Part shown: positions 22,347 through 33,200 of the stretch, one piece after another | Layout: the number at the start of each line of letters is the position of its first letter | Position numbering within the stretch: position 1 is the first letter of the stretch | Source of the DNA: Channallabes apus | Taxonomy: Eukaryota > Chordata > Actinopteri > Siluriformes > Clariidae | NCBI GenBank assembly: GCA_030522415.1 | Contig: CM060112.1 | Span: 5,403,501 to 5,467,500, forward strand | Length of the DNA: 64,000 nucleotides | Direction of reading: 5' to 3' | The notes under the pieces: model-generated | Seen by the model: only the letters and a program-made list of their open reading frames with translations | Database searches by the model: none | Told to the model about the DNA's origin: nothing | Made by a program: the position numbers and the translations under genes

Positions 22347-22996
22347 CAGTAAGGTGTCAAGTAACGAAGTACAAATACTTCGTTACCTTACTTAAGTAGA
22401 AATTTTTTATATCTATACTTTACTGGAGTAATTATTTTTCAGCCGACTTTTTACTTCTACTCGTTACATTTTCACGCAATTATCTGTACTTTCTACTCCT
22501 TACATTTTAAAAATAGCCTCGTTACTCCTATTTTATTTCAGCTTGTCATTCAGAAAACAAACAAAAAAAAAACATCCGGATAAATCGCGCCATTCGGATG
22601 GAGCGAATTTGATTGTGGTTGGATGATGTAGTGTTTGCATGTAGTTCTGTTCCAAATTTTCTGTTCAGCATCTGTTCAGCACGTCGAGCGGGACGAGGTA
22701 ACTAAGCGTGTGTAATCTGTCACTGGGCATGCGCATGACGTTACAGATGAGTAGACAGATAAGTATAAACATACCATTCCGACACCCTGTTGGTTGGTAC
22801 GCGATCCATCGCACCTGCACATGACGTTATGTCACACACTCCAGCAAGGACGTTTGAATAAATTAACATTTTTGGTTGATAAGGTTGTGATAAGTAGACG
22901 AAGCTGTCCGTGATAGAGACTCGAGCGAAATGTCACAACCAAGCACCAGCGAGGAAGGTAACAGCACCAGGAAGGTAACAGGAATGATGTATACTG

Positions 22997-23071
<75 letters not shown>

Positions 23072-23654
23072 AAGCCTGCCCTGGGTACACTAATTTTCGT
23101 GTACAGTATGTTGCCCCTCACAGACTCCTGCAGCTAAGCTTGGATGTACATTTACATTCTAATAAAAGTTATCAATGACATGCCTCTGAAGTTTGAATTT
23201 TTGCACCATTAAAATACTTATAGGCAACTAGTTATTATATCTTCTTCTCCATAAAACATGTTAATGCTCAGTAGTACACATATATGGTTCTTTAATGTAT
23301 TTGCATTATATTAAAATGCATTCTTTTTCAATTGCCATATACAGTATCCCAAATCACTATGGCTGTAAAAAAATACAACAAAAAAACAACACATTTTTCT
23401 TTTCTTTTTTTATGAGGTGTACAGTAGTATATAGGCCCATGGCACAGCCTAAGCTTTTATCCTTAATGCTTCCCCCCCCGCCCCTCACGTTACTTTTACT
23501 TTTATACTTTAAGTAGTTTTGAAACCAGTACTTTTACACTTTTACTTGAGTAAAAAAGCTTGAGTTGATACTTCAACTTCTAAAGAAGTCTTTTTAAACC
23601 CTAGTATCTATACTTCTACTCAAGTAATGAATGTGAATACTTTTGACACCACTG
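22347..23654. mobile_element. Non-autonomous DNA transposon, probably hAT-like
   Basis: The left end CAGTAAGGTGTCAAGTAACG and right end TTTTGACACCACTG are imperfect inverted repeats. Next to each end lie many AAGTA/TACTT words, such as AGTACAAATACTTCG and GAATACTTTTGACACC. A (CA)35 tract at 23000-23069 sits inside. A convincing 8-bp target duplication was not found, so class and exact ends are uncertain. Confidence 0.5.
23000..23069. repeat. (CA)35 microsatellite
   Basis: An uninterrupted CA tract within the element at 22347-23654. Confidence 0.95.
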
Positions 23655-24377
23655 TAAGTTGTGTAAGTAGGATCAGGCGTTCCACTTGCTGATTATTGAT
23701 GAGAACAACTGCGGTGGGCTGCAGTGGGTTCATTTTGCAAAACCTTTTTTTTTTCATCTCTGAACAATCAGAAATCTGATCAAAAGAAAAGTAATATTTT
23801 AAAGATTTGAAGAAGAAGAATTATAATAAAATATAACAAAAGGTTTTCAATTATACATTATAAAAATTCATATTAGGGTAATTATTTTAAGTAAACACCA
23901 CTGATATGAACAACATTTACGCATGTACTTTAAAACAGTTTATAATCACAATTAAATATTTTAATAAACTTTTAGGACTTGGCACCGCTATTGATAAATA
24001 GCATTAGCAAAAGATTTATTGAAATATTGTTTATTTGTGTATGCAAATATGTATTCTGATTCAAATAATTTGAAAGAATTCTGGAAAACAGGCAAAAGAA
24101 ATCAGTTCTCAGTATTTAGGATCCCAGTGGGTCATTCGGTCTAACAATAGGTCTCACATCTGATATAAATTATTACAAGCTGTAATAAAGATGACTTTTT
24201 CTACTCACTGTTGATTTGCTGTAATGTTAAGACTTCCTGTGAAAGGACTTTGTAGCTCAGAGTGTTTATGTTGGAAACCAAACACATACTTGTAATTACT
24301 TGTTAGCGTCATGGCACGAGAACTAAAGGGAGAAATACTCCTCGGCTGGTGTGTTGGCTGATGAACTGCATTGAGTG
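23655..24377. other. Intergenic, upstream of the collagen gene
   Basis: AT-rich sequence without a recognised gene or element; likely distal 5' flank of the collagen gene. Confidence 0.5.
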
Positions 24378-24383
24378 TATAAG
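24378..24383 (+). promoter_or_regulatory. Candidate TATA box of the collagen gene
   Basis: TATAAG occurs about 245 bases before a strong donor (AGAG|GTGAGTAC) that would end a non-coding first exon. Transcription would start near 24408. Confidence 0.4.
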
Positions 24384-24407
24384 GGGTAAAACGGGTACAT
24401 GTCATTC

Positions 24408-24623
24408 TGGCAGAGTCATATCTTTACAGGGAGGAGCTGTGGAGTGTAAAAGTGCCTCAGGCTGGAAGCAGATGTTCATACAGTAGACTCGCATACACAC
24501 TGTCTCTAACATCTCACACTCGCTCTCTGAGGCTTGATGTCTCTTTTTGGGATGTTTAGTGTTTCATAATCTGATTCTGGGTCAGTGGGATTGTTGCGTT
24601 TGTGCTGAAACTCGGGACCAGAG
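24408..24623 (+). other. Putative non-coding exon 1 of the collagen gene
   Basis: The sequence lacks an uninterrupted coding frame and ends in GACCAGAG|GTGAGTAC, a near-consensus donor. The next exon starts at 27033 with five bases before the ATG, so a non-coding upstream exon is required. The start is inferred from the TATA-like box. Confidence 0.5.
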
Positions 24624-24947
24624 GTGAGTACAGAAAAGATAAATGTGTCACTGGACACCTGTTAGAGTTTATCAGATATTTTTTCTTCATTTACTGCACA
24701 GGAAAACTAGAGACCTTTAGAATTAAAGGGTTCTTAAGAGTTCTTAAACCCAAACTTATTTAAATAAATAAAAAAATAATTTAAAAACATCATTAAAACT
24801 GTTACTGTAAAATGTATTTAAAAAATCTATTTCAGAATTAATTTTAATTCATTTTACCTTAAGTAGCAGCGCAATAGCATTCATTGTTGTAGAAAATCAG
24901 GACAGTTTGGGACTGCTTGTTTGACTTGACTGTATGCAACTGTAGTT

Positions 24948-26684
24948 CAATTCAATTCAATTCAATTTTATTTATATAGCGCTTTTAACAATGGTCATTG
25001 TCTCAAAGCAGCTTCACAAAAATGAAAGAAAATTTTTAGAAAAGAAAATATTTGGAAGTGTGTATGTGTGAGAAAAATGTGTCTAGATAATAATGAGATG
25101 AATGAATGATGAATGAAATGTCTCTGATGAGCAAGCCAAGGATGATGGCGACGGTGGCAAGGAAAAAGAGATGGCATTAGGAAGAAACCTTGAGAGGAAC
25201 CAGACTCATCAGGGAACCCATCCTCATTTGGGTGATAACAGATAGAAATGATATAACATCTTGTGTGTTGTGCAGGTGAAACTTCAATATGACATAAGTT
25301 CTTTAAATTGACATGAAGACCAGTTCAGCATAGGGATGAGTCAGTAGGTGTAGAGGGCAGATGAGGTCTGGATCACTGGAAGCACAGGAGCAGCATGTGT
25401 AGCTCCGACCATCATAAAGCTGAATCCAGCTGGAGCTGGTCCTTCTCTGGATGCCTCAGGAACCTCGCAGGGTCGGCCTTTGTCTACTGAAGCTGGCACA
25501 ATCTCCCGATTTCTCGGGATGGGTATAAGAATAAAGAACAGATGGAGAGAATTAGCGTAGTTGCCATTCGGGATAGATGTACTGGAGTATGAGGTTATGG
25601 GATGAGTTATGTGTGCGCCAGATTAAAGAGATGCGTCTTAAGTCTACTTTTGAACTGAGAAACCGTGTCTGCTCCCCGAACACTGTCTGGAAGGCTATTC
25701 CAAAGCTTTGGAGCTAAATATGAAAATGCCCTACCCCCTTTTGTAGATTTAGAAATTCTGGGAAGCTTGTTTATTGAGGATGCAGGACAATCACTTAGTA
25801 ATGCAATAGTCCAGTCTGGAGGTCATGAATGCATGAACTAGCTTTTCTGCATCAGATACGGATAAGATGCTCCTAAGTTGGGCAATATTTCTAAGATGGA
25901 AAAAGGCTGTTTTTGTGATATTTGAAATGTGATTTTCAAAAGTCATGTTACTGTCTAATATTACGCTCAGGTCTTTTAATGTCGAGCTGGTAATAACAGT
26001 ACATCCTTCTAAACGCAGGCTGAATTGTGAAAGCTGTTGTGTGCTGGTTTTTGGGCCAATAAGTAATATCTCCGTCTTATCTGAATTTAGTAAAAGAAAG
26101 TTATTGGTCATCCAATCTTTTATGTCCTGGACACACTCAGTTAATCTAGACAACTTAGGTATTTCGTCTGGTTTTGTTGAGATATATAATTGGGTATCAT
26201 CAGCATAACAATGGAAACTAATCCCATGTCTTCTAATGATGTTACCCAAGAGAAGCATGTATATTGAGAACAGCAGAGGTCCTAAAACTGACCCTTGTGG
26301 GACCCCATATTTCCACTGGCATTAACCCAGACGGTTCTCCATTCAGATCTACAAAATGGTATCGATCAGACAGGTATGAGCTAAACCATTTTAATGCCTG
26401 TCCCAGAATACCTATATGATTTTGTAAGCGATCTATGAGAATATTATGATCTACAGTGTCGAATGCAGCACTAAGATCAAGTAAGACTAGTATTGAGACG
26501 CAGCCTTCGTCTGAAGCTAAAAACAAGTCTTTTGCAATCTTAACTAGTGCAGTTTCTGTACTATGATGGGGCCTAAAACCTGACTGAACTTCTTCAATGA
26601 TGTTGTTTTCCTGCAAGAATGTGCATATTTGAGCTGATACTACTTTTTCTAATATTTTTGATATCAACGGAAGGTTTGAAATTG
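24948..26684 (-). mobile_element. 5'-truncated L2 LINE with internal deletion
   Basis: Closely related to the copy at 1082-6159. It carries the TTGAA-type 3' tail (24948-24970), the 3' UTR and the ORF2 end, with reverse transcriptase pieces at 25791-26258 ([11 protein letters not shown]) and 26242-26667 ([26 protein letters not shown]). A frameshift lies near 26310. About 240 bp matching 2000-2240 of the other copy are missing at about 25765. A 6-bp duplication GTAGTT flanks it (24942-24947 and 26685-26690). Confidence 0.9.
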
Positions 26685-26835
26685 GTAGTTAAAGTGGGAA
26701 ATGAAACCTCATAATGATGAGTACTCTTAATTTTAATTACATCGCAGTTTTTTCCCCATTGTCACTCCTTCCTCAATGTTCGTTTTTCACACTTGTATCC
26801 TGATTGGTCCGAACTAAAAAAAAAACATTAATGTA

Positions 26836-26905
26836 TGAGCATTTTACTGCATATTATACTGTGTATGACTGTGTATGTGACAAATTAAATTTTAATTTTA
26901 ATTTA
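26836..26905 (+). repeat. Short dispersed repeat, copy a
   Basis: ACTGTGTATGACTGTGTATG then TGACAAATTAAATTT. The same block lies near 41390-41455 (+) and inverted at 33413-33475. The AT-rich tail suggests the 3' end of a LINE or SINE. Confidence 0.6.
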
Positions 26906-27032
26906 AACTGTGAGCTAATATTAAACAAATGTATATAGCATGAAAGCATACTTATTTAACATAGGCATAGCCTTCTGAGCTTAAAATATTCAGCTTTCAA
27001 TACTGTGTGCGTATGCCTGTGCGTGTGTGTAG

Positions 27033-27212
27033 GTGCAATGCGGCTGCATGTGAGCTGGTTGGTGTTGCTGCTCGGGCTGCAGTGTGTTTGCGCTCAGCAG
27101 GACGATTATGAGGAAGACTATGATGAAGAAGAAGAGGAAGAAAGGACCATGAGGAGAAAAGCCAAGAGCAAGCTGCTCACATCCAACCTCACACCAAAGA
27201 ACAACGCTCAGT
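27033..27212 (+). CDS. col28a1-like: Collagen gene exon 2: start codon, signal peptide, acidic segment
   Basis: The acceptor is GTGTGTGTAG. The ATG at 27038 starts MRLHVSWLVLLLGLQCVCA, a clear signal sequence. The exon ends with the T of a Ser codon before donor GTGAGA. The NLT sequon at residues 50-52 could be N-glycosylated. Confidence 0.87.
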
Positions 27213-30200
27213 GTGAGACACCACAAAAGCAAAAAACACAAATGATGATTTATCTTATTATATCTTAAGACAAATCTTGGAGATCTCCAAAATGTTTATG
27301 TTAATGTTCCATCTAAAACACAACTCAGATCCTGCGTTCAGGTTGCTTGATTGTCCTTTTGTTTCACTCCTTTTCCAAACACGCTGGTTCAGTGTCTGCA
27401 GCTTTAAACATCCTTTAAAGAAGTAAATTTTTCTTGCCAATCAGATGCAAGGACCAGAGACTTTAGTGTTCAAGACCTTATCAATCATTTTAGCCTCTTC
27501 ATATCTGTCCAAAAAAAAGAAGAAACTATTGTAATTAATATAGTAATATAAAAGTTAGACAACACAACTAAGAGCTGAAGAAGCTTAGGTTAGCTAAGGT
27601 TTAGTTGCTAATGATTAATAAATAACCTAGTGCTTTTTTAAGAGCTAATGATCTCTAGGTTAGCCCTTACTTGTTAGCCGCAAACTGCTGAACACTAACA
27701 CGTAACCTAATTCTTCTTAATGGCTTGGTTAGTCATTAGCAGTTAGCCGCTACCCTAACCTTTCTTTCCTGTATTGCTCGTGAAGTTGGCTTCCAGAGAA
27801 TATCAGAACCGGGCAGAGCTGAGCAGTGAGACAGGAGATATATGAGGTCACAAGAGGAGGAAAATCTAATTGGCTTTTCAAGCCCTGGCCAACACAAATA
27901 TGGAAAAAAGACAAACAGCAGGGAATATTTTATTCTTATGTTTGTTTGTTTTTTGTTTGTTTGTTTGTTTGTTCACACACCCAGATGGAGGTCCTGATGA
28001 AGATTAGCTAAATTGTGTGGTATTTAAAAAAATAGGCTTTTATATGACTGTTTACAACATTAACAATGTCCATGTGATATTTATGTTTAATCAAATTCAT
28101 ATTATTTAACTCAAAAGAATAGTGATTTTTCTTTTTCAAAAGCAAGGAAATCATCCCAATAATCCATAATCCTGTAATGTAATATTATGTGATAATACTG
28201 TGGTAGAGGGTATTGTAGCGTCCTATAGTGTTATTGTATAGTGAATTGCATAGTGTCCTGTAATGTGTTATATATTGTGCTTTATTTTATTTAGTATTTT
28301 ATAGTGTAGGATAGTACATTACCTTTCATTTCTAATCCTGCGTAATTATGGAATTACAGCCGCAGCATTATGCTCATTAACCTGAGGAATTCTGAGCCTG
28401 GAAGATGTGATCTTATCTCGTCTTTCTGTCTGTGTGCTTTATGAATTTAATTCCCACTTACTGTCCTGAGGCAAGTTTCCTTTATGCCATGTGTCATGTC
28501 TCTCTCTCCTCTCTCTCTCTGGCTCCTACCCTTTATACTTCCCTATTGGTTACTTGGGCTTCTGTCTCGAGTCAGGAATCTCTAGTAATTTTTATATTGA
28601 TTAATCTTGTGTTGTATTTGATCTTTGAGATTTCAATAATGATTTACTACATTATCACTGGTAGAATAATATCCAAAACATCTGCATAACTAAATGCATG
28701 AGGGGTGTTCAAGTCAAACTGGGACTTGTGATGGCATTTCTGTGTTGGCATATGGAAAACGAACTTCAAACACAATACAGGAATGAGACTCTTATCCACA
28801 GTAAAACATTTGAATGGTACCAGACATTTTAAAGAAGGCTGTATGTCTGTAAAAATAATGATCCCGGTCGGGATGACTCGGAACCCACTGCAGTCGTTCT
28901 CATGAACATTCAGCAAATGGATCACCTGATCCTTGAAAATTGGTGGATAACTTGTTGCCAACTTATGGAAGAGGAGCATCTGTCTGTGGGAACTGTACAC
29001 ACAATCATTCACCAATAGCACTTGCACATTACAGAAACTCAGTCAAACAGGCTGAGAGGTATTGCCACATCCACCATACAGTCCTGACCTCGCTCCAAAC
29101 TATTTTCACATATTTGGGTCATTAAATGAGTTCCTGGAAGACGAGCGTTTCAGATGTGAAGCAAGCAAGCTAATCATGGCCCTATCATACTGAGAAAACC
29201 TTTTACCTTGATGGTATCCAAGCACTAGCAAAACGCGAGCAAGCTAGCTAGTCTTGCCAGAACACATGGCAAATGAACGGTTATGTCAAGGAGGAACACA
29301 AAAAACTGTCATGGTGGTGCCACAGGAAGTGTTCTTGGTCAATTGTTAGTCCATGGTTAGTGGTCTACTTAGTGGTTAGTCCCATCATAAAACCCATTAG
29401 TTTCCAGGATAGGCTGTGGATTCACTGGGACAGTGATAATGATAAAGTTGTTATACTGAATATGAATAAACAAATAATTAGTAATGGCGGCACGGTGGTG
29501 TAGTGGTTAGCACCGTCGCCTTGCACCTCCAGGGTCTGGGTTCGATTCCCTGGCCAGGCTCGATTCCCGTCTCTGTGTGCATGGAGTTTGCATGTTCTCC
29601 CCGTGCTTGGTGGGTTTCCTCCGGGTACTCCGGTTTCCTCCCACAGTCCAAAGATATGCAGGTTAGGCTAATTGGCGTTCCCAAATTGCCCGTAGTGTGT
29701 GATTGGGTGTGTGCGTGTGTGTGTGTGTGTGTGTGCCCTGCGATGGATTGGCACCCTGTCCAGGGTGTACCCCGCCTAGTGCCCGAAGTCTCCTGGGATA
29801 GGCTCCAGGTCCCCCGCGACCCTGAACACAGGATTAAGCGGTATAGAAAATGAATGAATGAATGAAATAATTAGTTTTTAGCTTGAATTGTCTTTGACAG
29901 AAAAACACTGTTATAAGTCTACACGAGCCTACACTTTAAAATGTTTTTTAAATGTACTTCAGTTCAACTGTCATGTGACCACGATTAGTTTTAAAATCTC
30001 TTAACATCGTTATTTAATATAACTCATGAAAGTGTGTTCTGCTTTTTATGTTTTTCTCAGCACTAACAGGTGACGGCTGCAGCCTCGAGCTGGCATTTTT
30101 ACTAGACAGCTCTGAAAGCGCCAAGGACAACCACGGCCAGGAGAAGGAGTTGGTCACTGAAGTGGTTGAGCGCCTGCAGAACATGAAGCTCCAGAGTGGA

Positions 30201-33200
30201 AGCAGTCTGAGTTTTAGATCTGCACTCCTTCAATACAGCAGTCACGTGATACTCGAGCAGACCTTCAGTCAGTGGAAGGGCGTGGCCAACTTTATAGCCA
30301 ACATTGCACCCATCATCTACATCGGGCAAGGCACGTATGTGACGTATGCCATCACCAACCTAACACATCTCTACCTAAACGAATCAGGAACCGGAAGTGT
30401 CAAAGTGGCTGTGCTGCTCTATGATGGAGTATCTCATCCGAAAAATCCAGACGTATTGTCTGCAGTGACCGATGCCAAGAACCAAGGGGTTCGATTTTTT
30501 GCCATTGGTGTCACACCCGATGCCAGAGAGACGTCCAAACAGGCACAGCTGAGGATGCTGGCCAGTTCTCCACCACACAGCTACTTACACAACCTGCAGG
30601 ATAAAGACATTGTTACGAAGATCATTAACGAGTTGGTGAGTCCTCAGCATTTATGTTCTTTTTAATCCTCTCTCATGCTCTTTCCCATGGATCCAGGTCA
30701 TCGCTGCAAAATTCGTAGTTTATTAATTATAATATTTGTTTATATACTCCAATATAAATTAATTTCACTGATGATGATGATATCCCAATGTATAAAATTA
30801 TAAGTCACAGCTATCAGCATCGTTAAGCATAAAAATCATACTTGAGACTCCATTCCATAAATTAAAATTAACGCCTTCTCACAGAAATCTATATGAGCTT
30901 ATTAAATTATGTTACATATTATATATACAGGGCGGCGCGGTGGTGTAGTGGTTAGCATTGTCGCCTTGCACCTCCAGGGTCCGGGTTCGATTCCCTGGCC
31001 AGGCTCGATTCCCGTCTATGTGTGCATGGAGTTTGCATGTTCTCCCCGTGCTTGGTGGGTTTCCTCCGGGTACTCCGGTTTCCTCCCACAGTCCAAAGAT
31101 ATGCAAATTAGGCTAATTGGTGTTCCCAAATTGACCATAGTGTGTGAATGAGTGTGTGTGTGTGTGTGTGCTCTGCGATGGATTGGCACGCTGTCCAGGG
31201 TGTACCCCGCCTAGTGCCCGAAGTCTCCTGGGATAGGCTCCAGGTCCCCCGCGACCCTGAACACAGGATAATGCGGTATAGAAGATGAATGAATGAATTA
31301 ATTAATTATATATACATATACAGTAGGTCTCTGTAGCTGAGCAAATATGTATTAGCACCATATGTAAAAATATGTATAATGATATATACCAGGGGTATCG
31401 AACCCGCGGCTCGCGAGGCGCTTGCCGCTCTTTCACTGCTCGTCTGCGGTTCTTCAATCTATCCACGTTCTGTGTTTACACAAATTATTTTTAAAATGTC
31501 AAAACATAATTTTCCAATAAAGGGGTATGTATTTAAATGATTTTTTTACACAACCTCTCGCGTGATTTAACATAGACTAACACGATTGACGTGAAGTTCG
31601 TTAGTAGCCTGTCAATCATCATGGCAGAGTCAGGGAAGCGTAGAGCTAAGCGCAAATACGAAGATGAGCACAGAACATTTTTGTCTGAATGGAAGGAAGG
31701 AACCGTGGAGTTTTGGAAGATTGTGCCGATTGAGAGATATCCCAATGTCAAACAGGCTCCACTCAAACTACTGTCAATGTTTTGGTCAACTTACATCTGT
31801 GAATCCCTTTTTTCGACACTGAAACAAGTGAAATCAAAGCATCGCTCTGCTCTTATGGCGCTTTTCCACTGCATGGTACGGCACGACACGGTTCAGTTCA
31901 GCTCACTTTTGGGGGGTTTTCCACTGGGAACAGTACCTGGTACCTGGTCCTTTTTTTTTAGTACCACCTCAGCCGAGGTTTCAAGCGCGCCGAACCGTTA
32001 CCAAAACATGACGTGTAAACTCCGCTGGTCACTGATTGGCCGGAGAAAATCGTCATTACTGCGTCACTGAACTTGCGACACGAGACACAACAGAACCGCT
32101 ATATTTAGAACAGCCAGAGAAGGATCGGACGCGCCTTTTTGTATTAACCAAAAATTTTCTTTGGCTGGCATCAGCCTCTTTTGAAACAAACTCCTTCGTC
32201 TCGCTGTTAAAAACATCTACATGCCGAGAATGAAGAACACCATGCCGTTGATATGCTCCATTGTTGTGTGTTTGTTTGTGGCGGGTTTACGATGACGTCA
32301 CGGCAGTAGAGGCGCCGCGACTAAAACGACACGTGCGTAATCCCGCCCTCTCTAAAGCGGTACTAAACTGCAGTGGAAGCGCAAACCGAGACGAACTGAG
32401 CCGAACCAAAGTGAGCTGTACTGAACCGTGCTGTGCCGTACTATGCAGTGGAAAAGCGCTATTACTGTCACACGTGAAAGATTTACTATGAGTAGCCACA
32501 ACTGAATACAAGCCAGACTTAAAAAAAGATTGTGGAAACCAAGTGTCCCACTGAGTCAAATAAAATGAAGTAGACTGATTAAAATCCCTGAGAACTGCGG
32601 TGTTAGGCAACGTGAGTCGCCGTGATTGCGCACCGACGTTCCGCTGTCGCTCTGTGAAGTTCTGTAAGGACTTCCGCGAGGACCAGCAAAGAAATTAAAC
32701 ATGTTTAATATTTCGCGCGGAAACGTACTCACAGCGCCAAAAACTCGCGGTGAATCATAATGAACCGTACTTATGGCCACCGCGCGAAACCGCATAGGTG
32801 AGATAGGGGTATTATGCAATTAAGTGTATAAGTTGTGATTCTGTTGTTTGCACATCTGTTGTGTGGCTCTTTGCAGTGATAAAGATTTTTCTTTTGGCTC
32901 ATTATGGCAAACAGGTTCGCCACCCCTGATATATACCGTACACAATCTACAATCTAGCTAGCGTAATATCATTTTACCTGCAGAGTTACCATGAACGAAA
33001 AAATCTAACTTTGGAAATCAAAACATTTTTGTACCGAGCTGTAAACTGTTTATTTTTGCTGTGTCATCAGGGGGCTCTTTGGGGATTTACTCACTTTTGG
33101 AGACAGTTCCTAGTGGTCGTTTGAGGAACTGCACACATTGGCATTTCCACATTGAACTTGTTTTCAGAACGTGAGGTTATTAGAACTAACACGTTAATAC

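Larger units (their letters stand above)
31390..32928 (+). mobile_element. hAT element, internally deleted, with nested insertions
   Basis: Ends CAGGGGTATCGAACC and the inverse GGTTCGCCACCCCTG are bounded by an exact 8-bp duplication ATATATAC (31382-31389 and 32929-32936). A 5' transposase piece (MAESGKRRAKRKYEDE, 31621 on) runs straight into C-terminal hAT dimerisation sequence (KLLSMFWSTYICESLFSTL, KSKHRSAL), so the middle is deleted. A Harbinger-like MITE splits the C-terminal part and the frame resumes after it (TEYKPDLKK). A further repeat segment lies at about 32580-32815. Confidence 0.9.

Noticed and set aside
29503..31151. Frames of 80-116 codons reading MVSTVALHLQGLGSIP and similar
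   Set aside because: They recur in every SINE copy and are translations of the tRNA-derived repeat.
31591..32070. 159-codon frame as a host gene
   Set aside because: The first half is a deleted hAT transposase and the rest is read into the inserted MITE.
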